Positions 18,020 to 27,195 of a stretch of 64,000 nucleotides of DNA are shown here, in pieces. The first letter of the stretch is position 1. Each line of letters begins with the position of its first letter. The stretch is from NCBI GenBank assembly GCA_910587665.1, contig CAJUMZ010000012.1, forward strand, positions 18,587 to 82,586. The letters are read 5' to 3'. The translations under genes and the position numbers were made by a program. The notes beneath the pieces are model-generated. The model searched no databases. It saw nothing but the letters and a program-made list of their open reading frames with translations, and was not told the origin of the DNA. Source of the DNA: an uncultured Muribaculum sp. (lineage in GTDB: Bacteria > Bacteroidota > Bacteroidia > Bacteroidales > Muribaculaceae).

Positions 18020-18652
18020 ATGGAACAGGAATACGCCTCAACCTTACTTGAAAATGCAGTGAATCAGCTGTCGCGCCTGCCCGGAATAGGACGCAAGACG
18101 GCATTGCGCCTCGCCCTGCACATCCTTCGCCAGGATGAACGGATGGGTATTGACCTCGGGGAGTCGATCGTGGCTCTGCGCAAAGGGATACGGTACTGCG
18201 TGATGTGTCACAACATCTCGGAGGAGGAGAAGTGTCCGATCTGTTCCAATCCTCTGCGCGACGGCTCTACCGTGTGTGTGGTCGAGAGCGTGAAAGATGT
18301 GCTTAGTGTCGAGAACACGGGGCAGTTTCACGGGCTTTACCATGTGCTTGGCGGATTGATTTCGCCGATGGATGGCATAGGTCCCTCGCAACTCGAGATC
18401 GACTCGCTTGTGAAGAGGGTGGAGGAAGAGAAAATTGACGAGGTGATACTTGCCCTTAGTGCCACGATGGAGGGCGAGACTACCAATTTCTATATCTATC
18501 GCCGGCTCGGCGCTTTGCCTGTGAAGATAACGCAGTTGGCGCGCGGTGTGTCGGTGGGCAACGAGATCGAGTATACCGACGAGATTACCCTTGGAAGGTC
18601 AATTGTAAACCGTACGCTTTTCAGTGAATCGTTTAATAAGAATGTGCAATGA
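18020..18652 (+). CDS. recR: Recombination protein RecR
   Basis: A 210-residue recombination mediator that loads RecA together with RecO in gap repair. It has the N-terminal helix-hairpin-helix ([12 protein letters not shown]), a four-Cys zinc site (C60, C63, C72, C75), and a Toprim domain opening [10 protein letters not shown] with [12 protein letters not shown]. The stop overlaps the start of the acetyltransferase by 4 bp (ATGA), so the two are translationally coupled. Confidence 0.96.
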   Translation: MEQEYASTLLENAVNQLSRLPGIGRKTALRLALHILRQDERMGIDLGESIVALRKGIRYCVMCHNISEEEKCPICSNPLRDGSTVCVVESVKDVLSVENTGQFHGLYHVLGGLISPMDGIGPSQLEIDSLVKRVEEEKIDEVILALSATMEGETTNFYIYRRLGALPVKITQLARGVSVGNEIEYTDEITLGRSIVNRTLFSESFNKNVQ

Positions 18653-19182
18653 ACAGACTGCTTGAAGATGACGTGATATGCCTGCGCGCGCTTGAGCCGG
18701 AGGATCTGCCGCTGCTTTACCGCTGGGAAAATGACACTGCGCTCTGGGAGGCGGGCAGCGGGATCGCGCCGTTTTCGCGCAAAATACTATGGGATTACAT
18801 CGAGAATTATTCCCCCGACATATACGCCGCCCGCCAGTTGCGCCTTATGGTCGAACTCAGGTCGACCGGTGAAACAATCGGTACGGTCGACATCTATGAC
18901 TTTGACCCTCACAACAAGCGTGCCGGAGTGGGACTGCTCATCGACCGCGCCCACGCGGGCAACGGTTATGGCACTCGTGCCCTCTCCCTTACCGTAGACT
19001 ACGCGCGACGCTTTATCGACATGCACCAGCTTTGGTCCATAGTCGCTGTCGACAACAAGCCCAGCCTCTCAACATTTACCCGGTGCGGCTTCCACACCTG
19101 CGGGCGACTCCGCTCCTGGCTCCGCCGCACCACCACCTACACCGACGCCTACCTCCTCCAGCACCTCACCGCCACCCCGTGA
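18649..19182 (+). CDS. GNAT-family N-acetyltransferase
   Basis: A 177-residue RimJ/RimL/SpeG-like acetyltransferase. It shows [11 protein letters not shown] at the N-terminus, the G-T-V-D-I-Y-D-F core strand, an acetyl-CoA loop of the form [12 protein letters not shown], and V-D-N-K-P-S near the end. The substrate is unknown. It overlaps recR by 4 bp. GC content rises sharply in its last 100 bases, unlike the AT-rich DNA that follows. Confidence 0.85.
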   Translation: MNRLLEDDVICLRALEPEDLPLLYRWENDTALWEAGSGIAPFSRKILWDYIENYSPDIYAARQLRLMVELRSTGETIGTVDIYDFDPHNKRAGVGLLIDRAHAGNGYGTRALSLTVDYARRFIDMHQLWSIVAVDNKPSLSTFTRCGFHTCGRLRSWLRRTTTYTDAYLLQHLTATP

Positions 19183-19217
19183 TAATCTTACTTTTATGTA
19201 AAATACAAGTATGATAT

Positions 19218-19376
19218 ATGACTGATTGTAAGAAAATTACAGATAATTCCGATAATGATACCAAGAAATTCTTGGCGAAATTTTCGGGAGCATGGAAAGG
19301 CTCTGACTCGGCAGAAGAAATCATCGCAATTATAAAAGATCGCAGAAAAAATGGAAATCCCGTATCTTTTGATTGA
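19218..19376 (+). CDS. Putative VapB-like antitoxin, 52 residues
   Basis: A short ORF whose second half reads F-L-A-K-F-S-G-A-W-K-G-S-D-S-A-E-E-I-I followed by I-K-D-R-R-K. This F-x-G-x-W-x-x-x-x-S-A-E-E-I-I-x-x-I pattern is typical of the toxin-binding tail of small antitoxins paired with PIN-domain toxins. The downstream frame begins inside its 3' end, the usual overlap of such pairs. The N-terminus has no recognisable DNA-binding fold. It is probably the surviving half of a decayed module. Confidence 0.5.
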   Translation: MTDCKKITDNSDNDTKKFLAKFSGAWKGSDSAEEIIAIIKDRRKNGNPVSFD

Positions 19377-19443
19377 CAGTGATGTTACCTTTTGTTCGAA
19401 AATGCACGGACTTCCAATAAATTCGATACATACAATGGATTAA
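19351..19443 (+). pseudogene. Remnant of a PIN-domain (VapC-like) toxin
   Basis: A 30-codon frame overlapping the antitoxin. It begins M-E-I-P-Y-L-L-I-D-S-D-V, which matches the first strand of PIN nucleases, including the first catalytic Asp. It then runs straight into T-F-C-S-K-M-H-G-L-P, which resembles the C-terminal end of such toxins. About 100 central residues with the other acidic residues are missing, so an internal deletion is the simplest reading. The short length limits certainty. Confidence 0.45.
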
Positions 19444-19446
19444 TCC

Positions 19447-20295
19447 TCAGATACAACCACCATTTATTGGTTGAATATTATATTGAATAGCAATTTGATC
19501 CAATGAATTTATTATGCCATTTATCTTTTCTAAGTCTTCCAAAGCCTGAGTCCTTTTTCCCTTATGTCTGATAGATTTAACGACTATCTTATATTTCTTA
19601 ATAATATCTCCGATTTCTTTCATACATACGGATAGGGTCTCAGCATTCTGAGGATAATTAATCAGGTATGTATAATATGCCTGAATCCATGCATAATAAG
19701 TAGATGCATTAATGTATCTGTCACAGTCATTATCATCATTGAATTCAACCGATTTATAGAATTGCTTATTGCCGGCATCTTTGAATCCATTATTAAAAAG
19801 GAATAAACCGTAATATCGAAGAGTCTCTGATTTTATGGCAGAATTGGATTCATCCATGCTAATTGCATGTTCCCAAAAGAACCTGGCTTTATAAAAATTC
19901 TGGAATTTATCCCAACACTCGGCAAACAGTCGGCACTGTAGGAGTGTGAAATCATTATAACAATTTCCTACTGCATCCAGAATATGTTTCATCTCTAACT
20001 GTATGCCGGATAACATCTGAGTGCATTCTCTTAGTTTGGCGGAGAGCATTAAATTCTGTTCGTTTTGGTCATTTACATCATCCCGTGCAGATTGTCTATA
20101 ATTTATTTTTTGTGTGAGTTCTATGATTTGAGCCTGTAATTTCAATCTTTCTTTTTCAAGTTCAAACAGTTTGTTGGAATCCGATTGAATCTTACTTTTC
20201 TTAGAGAACATGTGACTCCAATAAAACGTCAGGCCACTAACAATCATAGTTGCCAACAAAATGATAATTTGTATTAAGATGAAAAAATCTTCCAA
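19447..20295 (-). CDS. Membrane-anchored coiled-coil protein with helical repeat domain
   Basis: A 282-residue protein I do not recognise. It has one N-terminal membrane segment (about 5-28), a coiled coil (about 38-75, rich in Leu/Glu/Lys) and an all-helical C-terminal domain. That domain has a TPR-like rhythm (Y-K-A-R-F-F-W-E-H-A-I ... N-G-F-K-D-A-G-N-K-Q-F-Y-K-S-V). The helical domain should be cytoplasmic. DNA here is AT-rich like the polysaccharide locus, but a terminator-like hairpin at 20358-20400 separates it from the last glycosyltransferase. Confidence 0.5.
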   Translation of the reverse strand: MEDFFILIQIIILLATMIVSGLTFYWSHMFSKKSKIQSDSNKLFELEKERLKLQAQIIELTQKINYRQSARDDVNDQNEQNLMLSAKLRECTQMLSGIQLEMKHILDAVGNCYNDFTLLQCRLFAECWDKFQNFYKARFFWEHAISMDESNSAIKSETLRYYGLFLFNNGFKDAGNKQFYKSVEFNDDNDCDRYINASTYYAWIQAYYTYLINYPQNAETLSVCMKEIGDIIKKYKIVVKSIRHKGKRTQALEDLEKINGIINSLDQIAIQYNIQPINGGCI

Positions 20296-20357
20296 TTTAC
20301 CTATACCTTATGATCTAATTAACGAAAAATAGTTGGAATTATTACGCTACAATATTA

Positions 20358-20400
20358 CAAAATTTGAACTAAATTTAATTGTTAAAATTAGTTCGAATCA
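20358..20400 (-). terminator. Probable terminator of the polysaccharide operon
   Basis: GAACTAA (20366-20372) pairs with TTAGTTC (20388-20394) and the stem continues inward with one mismatch. On the minus strand it is followed by AAATTTTG. It lies just after the stop of the last glycosyltransferase. Confidence 0.5.
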
Positions 20401-20402
20401 CC

Positions 20403-21568
20403 TCATTTTATGAAATTTATAAAAGACCAAAATTGTTTGGAAATGACTTCTTTCGAAAGATTCGATTTTACATATTCTCTTGCCTTCATGCCCATTTCTT
20501 TTTGCTTGTTCTTGTCTGAAAGAAGTATTATAAGTTTCGAAATCCATTCATCGGTGTCATTTATAATGGCAATTTCATTATTTTGTATTTTTAGCCCTTC
20601 AGCTCCTATGGGTGTGGTTGCGACACAGCATCCATAGGACATAGCTTGTATAATTTTGTTTTGAATGCCTGCTCCTGTAAGCATTGGGGCAACGACAATA
20701 GTAGAATCTTTGAAATACGGCTCAATAGAATCAACAAATCCGGTTACAGTTATACCTTCGATTTCAGCGAGTTTTTTTACTCGTTCATCAGGATTCGCTC
20801 CTATGATGATGAATTTTAATTCCGGGTATTTAGTCCTTAGAGATGGGAAAATTTGGGTTGAAAAGAAAGTTACGGCTACAATATTTGGCTCATAACTCAT
20901 CTTCCCGACAAAGATAAGATTGTTGTCATTTTTATGTTGAGCAATAGAATCGTTATCAGGAATTTTTACCATGTTACCGACTGTATATATTATTTTTGGC
21001 ATGACATTATATATTGGTTATCTACATCTGAAATAACTGCACAACTGTCGAAGGCGTCAAGACACTTTTGTTCGTATTCCTTACATCGTCTGTAGTCGAT
21101 CTCATAAATTATTTTTTTGAGTCCTTTTGCCTCATGACGAGCTTTATCATAGTTCATTGAGATGGCATCTACAAAGTCTAAGTATTTTGTCAAACTGTTT
21201 TTCCCTTTTACATATTCCGCAGTACGGATATTGTTGCAGAATACACAGTCATAATCACGAAGAATGGAATCAATTTTTATTGCGACATGCCTGATATAAT
21301 AATAATTTACTTGAAGTGGAAGTTTGTTAATTAGGAAACGCATCGTGTTGAGGTAATGCTGCCATTTACTAATACGGAAAGGATATATTTTTTTCACAGA
21401 GGGAATGTAATCCCTAATGTCTATGTCCTCTTGGTTTGGAGTAATATATACAACATCCACTTCAAAATGCTCACATAGCAACTCCAATTGTTGAGCAGTC
21501 CGGATCTGATCGCCACCAGTTATCGGAAAAATCGGGCGCGATGAAATGAATAGCAGACTTTTAGCCAT
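20403..21568 (-). pseudogene. GT4-family glycosyltransferase split by a frameshift
   Basis: Two adjacent frames make one GT-B glycosyltransferase. The upstream part (21568-20990, 192 residues) is the acceptor domain: S-S-R-P-I-F-P-I-T-G-G-D-Q-I-R-T near the start, ending A-V-I-S-D-V-D. The downstream part (21002-20403, 199 residues) is the donor domain: N-L-I-F-V-G-K-M-S-Y-E-P-N, G-F-V-D-S-I-E-P-Y-F and A-P-M-L-T-G-A-G-I-Q-N-K-I-I-Q-A-M-S-Y-G. They overlap by 13 bp at an A5 run (C-C-AAAAA-T-A-A). A -1 shift there joins them as ...C-Q-K-I-I-Y-T-V-G-N..., restoring a normal protein of about 387 residues. Loss of one A is the simplest cause; slippage that keeps some full-length protein is possible. 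Confidence 0.75.
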
Positions 21569-21578
21569 AATTTTTTAT

Positions 21579-22670
21579 CTAATTATTAGATGGTATTTTT
21601 ATGCACGCAAATTCGTTAATCCTTTTTAGTATTATCCCGGCAGGAACGCTCCAACTATTAAACCTTTTGATAAGAGGAGTATAGTTTATTGGTGTCTTTA
21701 TTGGGTCAATTATGTAATTATCAATCAGTTTTCTTATCTCAGTGGGGAGTGGAGATGACATTCTACCGAAATCTCCAAGAATTTCCGGGATAGATGTTGT
21801 ATTGGAGGCTAATATCGGTTTTCCGCATATTGCCGCTTCAATAATTGGAATCCCGAAACCCTCATACTTTGAGAAAAATAAGAAGCATCGACAATTTAAA
21901 TATGTTTTTATGAGTTCTTCGTCAGAGAGTCCATAAGGTAAGAAATGAATATTTGTACTCTCTCGTTTTCGATATTTAGAGTCTTTGCCTAATCCACCTA
22001 CAATAAGTTTTTCCGATGAAAAATCGTTTTCAAATAAATTCAGTAGGACATTCAGATTTTTATTTGGACCATCCCCCGATAGTGTAAAGAAATAATTGCC
22101 ATTTTCAAGAATACTATTTTTACGCACAAAATCTACTTTTTCTGCAAATTTGTCAATACAATTATATGTGACATCAATAGGCTTTCTTATCGGTAATAAT
22201 CTTAATAGTTCGGTTTTTGAAAAGAGTGATACTGTAAAGAAGCTATCAACTTTTTTATAGAAGTATTTCAACACATATCGTCGATATAATGCTCCAATGC
22301 GCTGATATGATGAGATTCCTTTTTCAATGGGATAGAAAAAAATCAGGTCATGTACAGTTACCAATAATTTGGTCTTACAAGGCTTAAATATAGGGAATGT
22401 ATTATACGGACTCCAAAATACATCAAATTTTTCTTTAAACAATATTGATGAAATCGAGAACTGTTCTCCGATAATGAAATTGGTTGTCCTGACTTTAATA
22501 TATCTGCAATTATTTTTAGGGGCTAATTTTTCCTTTGGTTCGGAATCGATTATAAGGACATATTCGTTATTCTTGTCAAGATTTAAAAGCTCTTTAACAA
22601 TCTCATGACAATAACGAGCCATGCCACGATATGAGCTATTAGCCAATCTATAGTCTATCCCGATTTTCAT
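21579..22670 (-). CDS. GT4-family glycosyltransferase
   Basis: A 363-residue GT-B enzyme. The N-terminal half has the GT4 start M-K-I-G-I-D-Y-R and G-M-A-R-Y, and V-T-V-H-D-L-I-F-F-Y-P typical of mannosyl/rhamnosyl-type enzymes. The C-terminal half has the donor-site motif F-F-S-K-Y-E-G-F-G-I-P-I-I-E-A and S-N-T-T-S-I-P-E-I-L-G. The start overlaps the upstream GT4 by 23 bp. Sugar specificity cannot be read from sequence. Confidence 0.85.
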   Translation of the reverse strand: MKIGIDYRLANSSYRGMARYCHEIVKELLNLDKNNEYVLIIDSEPKEKLAPKNNCRYIKVRTTNFIIGEQFSISSILFKEKFDVFWSPYNTFPIFKPCKTKLLVTVHDLIFFYPIEKGISSYQRIGALYRRYVLKYFYKKVDSFFTVSLFSKTELLRLLPIRKPIDVTYNCIDKFAEKVDFVRKNSILENGNYFFTLSGDGPNKNLNVLLNLFENDFSSEKLIVGGLGKDSKYRKRESTNIHFLPYGLSDEELIKTYLNCRCFLFFSKYEGFGIPIIEAAICGKPILASNTTSIPEILGDFGRMSSPLPTEIRKLIDNYIIDPIKTPINYTPLIKRFNSWSVPAGIILKRINEFACIKIPSNN

Positions 22671-23685
22671 TGTTTAAAACACTTTCAATTGCTTGATGTA
22701 TTTCTTCGGCTTTATCGTTCAAGTTCAGATGCTCCATACAGAATTTTTGTGAATTATTACTCATCTCCTTGAGTATTTCCCTGTTTGAGTTTAGTGTATT
22801 CACTGCATTAATTATTTCGGATTGTGCTGATTTTATGACCAGACCATTAAAGCCATCTTTCACCATCTCCGAGATGCCGCCTGCGCCGGTCGTTATAATC
22901 GGCAATCCGTAACTCATCGCTTCAATAATAGAAATAGGGAAATTTTCAAATTCAGACATCAGGATCATTACATCTGCGTCGCGGTAAAATTTAGCTACAT
23001 CTGTCTGAAATCCAAGATATTTGATGCTATTACCTATATTCTCTTTGACCCAGTCACATTCACTTCCTGTTCCGATGATAGTTAACTGGGCTGTATCAGG
23101 AGTTATATGGTTGAAAGCTGTAATTATTTCATGTATTCCTTTCGCTTTCTCCAATCGGCTACAAAAAAGCACTTTGAGCGGCTCTGACGGTCTATTTGAG
23201 CCTATTCTGCCGTGTTGCGATACAATGCCGTTATGGATACATATCCCTTTTCCTGCTTTTTGTTCGGTAAGAGAATATTCTGAGACATGAATGGATAAAT
23301 CCGCACTTCTGTAGATTTTATCCATGATTAGCCTAAACATCCATCGTCTCTGTTTTGGCGCGTATAGGTTAGTCGTATGTCTATAATATATCTTTTTGTA
23401 GCTTCTGAAAAGGGGCAGAGTATAAGCAATATTTGATCCATTGAACAACAGTATATCAGGGTTGCATTTGGCTATATATAACTTTAGATCTTTATATTGT
23501 CCCAATAATGATGTCTTCTCAGTTTTGAATAAATGTCGACCGGTTAGCTGTTCTTCTACTTTTGCATCCTTTATAAAATAATACAGTTCATAATACGGAT
23601 CTAATTTGGTTAGAGTCGATATTATGAATTGTTCTGCGCCTCCGAAAAATGGAGTGCTACTGATGATGAGAATTTTTTTACGCAA
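22648..23685 (-). CDS. GT4-family glycosyltransferase
   Basis: A 345-residue GT-B enzyme with S-S-T-P-F-F-G-G-A-E at the N-terminus, V-L-F-C-S-R-L-E-K-A-K-G-I at the domain linker, I-I-G-T-G-S-E-C, and the donor motif M-S-E-F-E-N-F-P-I-S-I-I-E-A-M-S-Y-G-L-P. It overlaps the polymerase gene by 8 bp and the next GT4 by 23 bp, so the genes are tightly packed. Confidence 0.87.
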   Translation of the reverse strand: MRKKILIISSTPFFGGAEQFIISTLTKLDPYYELYYFIKDAKVEEQLTGRHLFKTEKTSLLGQYKDLKLYIAKCNPDILLFNGSNIAYTLPLFRSYKKIYYRHTTNLYAPKQRRWMFRLIMDKIYRSADLSIHVSEYSLTEQKAGKGICIHNGIVSQHGRIGSNRPSEPLKVLFCSRLEKAKGIHEIITAFNHITPDTAQLTIIGTGSECDWVKENIGNSIKYLGFQTDVAKFYRDADVMILMSEFENFPISIIEAMSYGLPIITTGAGGISEMVKDGFNGLVIKSAQSEIINAVNTLNSNREILKEMSNNSQKFCMEHLNLNDKAEEIHQAIESVLNNENRDRL

Positions 23686-24976
23686 TTTTATATGATTTAT
23701 TCTTTATGTGGGATAATAGGAAATATAATGTTATTGCAATTAAGGGAAACCTTAATATCACATTTAGATCGTAGGAAAACCAATTGGGAGAGTACATTAG
23801 AATAAAGAATACTATTAACTTCAGATATTTGCTTTTACATGAGTATGACATTTGAATCATCTTTGCAATCAGAAAAGTAATAATGAACAATCCGACATAT
23901 CCAAATATCAAAGTTATTCCTGAAACAAATAATCCACCACCTCCCGTTCCTGTGTGCGTCATTATTACCATTGGGAATCTCATCTCTCTTGGGAAAAAAG
24001 ATGGGGGAATTACAGATTGTGCAATTAAGCTCATCTGTAGACCAATTCTATCCCAAGTAGTTATCTCTCCGGATTTCATCAGTCCGTTTGCAGCTGCTGC
24101 GCCATACAATTCATCGGCTTGGTGAGAGAGAATGAATGAGTCATCAGTTGAAAATATATACATAAGTGAAAATTCCTCATTCATTTTCAGGGCGTTTATA
24201 AAACTGAGTCCAGCTAAGCCGAGAAATGCCAATATTAAGATAGATTTTACCGTCAGTTTTTGTTCAAGAAATAGGAGTATAAACATGAATCCTAATGGAG
24301 CCAACATTACTCTAAATCCTCGAGTAATAGCAAAATATGCAATGGCGCATGAAAAAATGATAACTATAAAATCTCTTTTCCGATGATTTTTTATGGAGAA
24401 ATAGCAGAAAACGATAAACATGAGTACTAATAGCCCGAGTACATTGGATTTTTCGAGATTTCCAACATATGCACGATATGGGTTATTGCTATTTAACACG
24501 TTCTCACCGCCAAATTTGAAGAGATATAATATAACAATAGTCGTGAATAGGACTATCATTATTGAAATAGGTCTGGAGACATTTAGCTCAAGTCCTGATT
24601 TTAACCAATATTTGCCTGGATTAGGCATCTTGATGATTGACAAACATAATGCTGAATAAAATACGTAGAATTGCAGACATACCAGAATATATAATTTCTT
24701 GTCTTGGAATTCCGACCACATTGATAGTTGTGTCCCAAAATAGAAATACGGAATTAGATAAATAAAGTAGATAAATGCATATATAGTCAGAAGTAAAAAA
24801 ACAGAAATATTTCTCAATGCCCTACACAGGTATGCCTGCATGATAAATATTAAAGGAATCATTATGTAAAAGGTGTTGATCCCGGCTTCCGAAAAAAAGT
24901 AAATGGGAATTGCAAATAGTGCTGTAATCAGAAAAATTGATTCCTTTATTATCTGACGTGTCAACTTGAAATACAT
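23678..24976 (-). CDS. O-antigen/capsule repeat-unit polymerase (Wzy-like)
   Basis: A 432-residue protein made almost entirely of hydrophobic segments (roughly ten or more), with a large loop about residues 270-345 that carries charged residues. This shape and the position between glycosyltransferases in a flippase-containing locus are typical of Wzy polymerases, which join lipid-linked repeat units on the periplasmic side. Wzy proteins share little sequence, so the call rests on topology and context. Confidence 0.72.
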   Translation of the reverse strand: MYFKLTRQIIKESIFLITALFAIPIYFFSEAGINTFYIMIPLIFIMQAYLCRALRNISVFLLLTIYAFIYFIYLIPYFYFGTQLSMWSEFQDKKLYILVCLQFYVFYSALCLSIIKMPNPGKYWLKSGLELNVSRPISIMIVLFTTIVILYLFKFGGENVLNSNNPYRAYVGNLEKSNVLGLLVLMFIVFCYFSIKNHRKRDFIVIIFSCAIAYFAITRGFRVMLAPLGFMFILLFLEQKLTVKSILILAFLGLAGLSFINALKMNEEFSLMYIFSTDDSFILSHQADELYGAAAANGLMKSGEITTWDRIGLQMSLIAQSVIPPSFFPREMRFPMVIMTHTGTGGGGLFVSGITLIFGYVGLFIITFLIAKMIQMSYSCKSKYLKLIVFFILMYSPNWFSYDLNVILRFPLIAITLYFLLSHIKNKSYKIA

Positions 24977-24985
24977 AATTGGGAA

Positions 24986-25525
24986 TCAATTCATTTTTAT
25001 AATCCTTGCGGGAATACCGGAAATCACTGCATTATTGGGTACGTCCTTTACGACTACAGAATTAGGCGCAACAACTACGTTATCACCCACATTAACGCGC
25101 CCGATTATTTTTGCTCCAAGTGTGACTTCCACATTGTCGCCGATTATAGGTCGATTATAGTCATCTTCCCCCTTTTTCCCAAATACGACACCGCTTGTTA
25201 CAGTGCAATTCTTCCCTATTTTATTTGCATTTAAGAAAATCCCTCCACCCAGGTGATTTACTTTAAGTCCTTTCTCGCAGGTGTTCAATGGGATCATAAG
25301 TTGATACTTGTAACCTAATCTCCTTAACCAAAAACGTAATATCGGATTATATAATCTCCGATTGTTAACGGCATATTCAGTATGTCTTAGCACCCAAAGA
25401 TAATGTTTAATCTTTATGTGTTCGTCACCGGCAATCCATCTCAAAAAAGAAGGTAAATTGGAGTGCGGGTATCTTGCAAAATCAGCTGCAAGATAATTCT
25501 TTAAATCTTTTCGACTTAATATCAT
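24986..25525 (-). CDS. Serine acetyltransferase-like O-acetyltransferase
   Basis: A 179-residue left-handed beta-helix acyltransferase of the CysE/EpsC-like group. The C-terminal half has hexapeptide repeats (V-N-H-L-G-G-G-I, I-G-K-N-C-T-V, I-G-D-N-V-E-V-T-L-G-A-K-I-I-G, V-G-D-N-V-V-V-A-P-N-S-V-V). It lacks the longer N-terminal part of true CysE, and its place among glycosyltransferases suggests it acetylates a sugar of the repeat unit. Start overlaps the GT2 stop by 4 bp. Confidence 0.8.
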   Translation of the reverse strand: MILSRKDLKNYLAADFARYPHSNLPSFLRWIAGDEHIKIKHYLWVLRHTEYAVNNRRLYNPILRFWLRRLGYKYQLMIPLNTCEKGLKVNHLGGGIFLNANKIGKNCTVTSGVVFGKKGEDDYNRPIIGDNVEVTLGAKIIGRVNVGDNVVVAPNSVVVKDVPNNAVISGIPARIIKMN

Positions 25526-26460
25526 AACAGCGATTCTCCTTTGCCTAACATGCGTTTCATAAAGGCAAGATCATTATGCAATGAAAACTTCATAAAATCG
25601 CCACTAAAAATGAATTGAAGGAATGCTTTCATTCCATACGTCGGCAATGATAAATATAATAATTGTTTAAGTTGGTTATATTGACCATTTTTAGGCAATT
25701 TCTTGATGAATTTCAACGTTGGTTGCCCATTCAAATTGATTTCAGGATATTTCTTTTTGATATAAATTTGGCGACATTTTTTTGAATTTTCCTTTAGAAG
25801 TGTATTCCCGGAATGTGTTATTTGTGTGTCGGATTGGCGATATCTTAGTAAAACTTCAGGGATATTATAAAATTCGCCATATTCCATCAAGTCAATCCAT
25901 AATTTATAATCTTCGCAATTCTTAAATTCGGCATCATAGTGCAATTTATGTTGATCCAAAACCTCTTTTCTCAGCATTACTGTTGGATGGGCGAAACAAG
26001 AGGTAAAAAGTAATAGTTCTTTATTTTCTCGATCTGATATTTTGGTGATATATTTTCGTGGAGCCAATTTTGTGTTGCCAAAATATTCAATCATAGTCCC
26101 ACATGCAACTAATTTAGGGTTTTGCTTAAAACAAGCAATCTGTTTCTCAATCCGTTGCGGTAAAGAGATGTCGTCTGCATCCATCCGTACAATAAATTCA
26201 CCATTTGCAGAATCAAGTCCACGGTTTAATGAATAAATCAAACCTTTGTTTGTTTCATTATTCAATAACTTAATTCGGTTGTCATTGTAGGTCTTTATTA
26301 TTGATTCTGTTGAATCTGAGCTACCGTCATTGATTATAATAAACTCAAAATTATGATATGTCTGAGACAATATGCTGTCAATAGTCTCTTTAATTGTACT
26401 TTCGGCATTATATGTCGGCATGACAACACTTATTGATGGATTTATTACATTCATTGGCAT
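25522..26460 (-). CDS. GT2-family glycosyltransferase
   Basis: A 312-residue GT-A enzyme. It has S-V-V-M-P-T-Y-N-A-E at residue 11, I-I-N-D-G-S-S-D-S-T, and the metal-binding R-M-D-A-D-D motif, then C-E-D-Y-K-L-W-I-D-L as the acceptor-side E-D. A typical inverting glycosyltransferase of surface polysaccharide loci; donor and acceptor unknown. Confidence 0.88.
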   Translation of the reverse strand: MPMNVINPSISVVMPTYNAESTIKETIDSILSQTYHNFEFIIINDGSSDSTESIIKTYNDNRIKLLNNETNKGLIYSLNRGLDSANGEFIVRMDADDISLPQRIEKQIACFKQNPKLVACGTMIEYFGNTKLAPRKYITKISDRENKELLLFTSCFAHPTVMLRKEVLDQHKLHYDAEFKNCEDYKLWIDLMEYGEFYNIPEVLLRYRQSDTQITHSGNTLLKENSKKCRQIYIKKKYPEINLNGQPTLKFIKKLPKNGQYNQLKQLLYLSLPTYGMKAFLQFIFSGDFMKFSLHNDLAFMKRMLGKGESLL

Positions 26461-26472
26461 AGCTTTTTGTAA

Positions 26473-27192
26473 TTATCGTTTTTCCACATATTCCATTAAG
26501 GCTTTTTTTATAGATATTTTTAAAGAATGGAGAGTATTTCGGAGGCGATCCTTTTTTGAGACCCAACTCCCGGTAAAATGATGAATAGAATATGTGTTTT
26601 CGGTTAAGCGGATTATGCCGTCAATATATGATTTAGGACTGAAATAATCCGATGGCAGGATAAACATCTCTTGTTCTGATTTTATGATTTCATCGGGGTT
26701 TCTAATATCAGAAATTTGAAACTCTTGTGTCAAGAGATCATTCATAATAAAAGGCATCGGAGTAAGGGACAACGTGCCATTATTATTAAATTTAGTTGTG
26801 TTATAATAGTCAAGTAACAGTGAAAATATCTTCATGCCTTTTTCAGCACCCATTACCGCCGCTTCAATAGGACTCTCTATTTCTCTGCCAATAAAATAGG
26901 GCTGATTTAATAATGGATTAAAGGATTTGAGAACTTCAACATCAGAATCTAAGTAGATGCCTCCCTCATTATAGAGGGCATATGCGCGTATATAGTCGGC
27001 GGCAAACGCATATTTCTTATTGTCGACGGCACTATCTACCCATTCTGATTTGCCTCTCGGAAAATTGTCATAATTCCAAAGTTTAAATTCATAATCAGGC
27101 AATTTTTTTTGCCATGAACCGATGCATTTACGTATTTTTTTAGGATAGGGCGTATTGCTAAACCAGCAATAATGAATTACTTTGGGTATCAT
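26473..27192 (-). CDS. GT32-family glycosyltransferase
   Basis: A 239-residue glycosyltransferase with the GT32 (OCH1/capsular) pattern: I-P-K-V-I-H-Y-C-W-F-S, then Y-E-F-K-L-W-N-Y-D, A-F-A-A-D-Y-I-R-A-Y-A-L-Y-N-E-G-G-I-Y-L-D-S-D-V-E-V with the D-x-D metal site, and H-H-F-T-G-S-W near the C-terminus. The gap to the pyruvyl transferase gene is 3 bp, so coupling is likely. Confidence 0.87.
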   Translation of the reverse strand: MIPKVIHYCWFSNTPYPKKIRKCIGSWQKKLPDYEFKLWNYDNFPRGKSEWVDSAVDNKKYAFAADYIRAYALYNEGGIYLDSDVEVLKSFNPLLNQPYFIGREIESPIEAAVMGAEKGMKIFSLLLDYYNTTKFNNNGTLSLTPMPFIMNDLLTQEFQISDIRNPDEIIKSEQEMFILPSDYFSPKSYIDGIIRLTENTYSIHHFTGSWVSKKDRLRNTLHSLKISIKKALMEYVEKR

Positions 27193-27195
27193 GTA

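Noticed and set aside
20990..21002. Programmed -1 recoding signal in the split glycosyltransferase
   Set aside because: The run is only five A's and not a full X-XXY-YYZ heptamer, and I see no strong downstream stem. A simple indel is preferred, though slippage is kept open in the findings.
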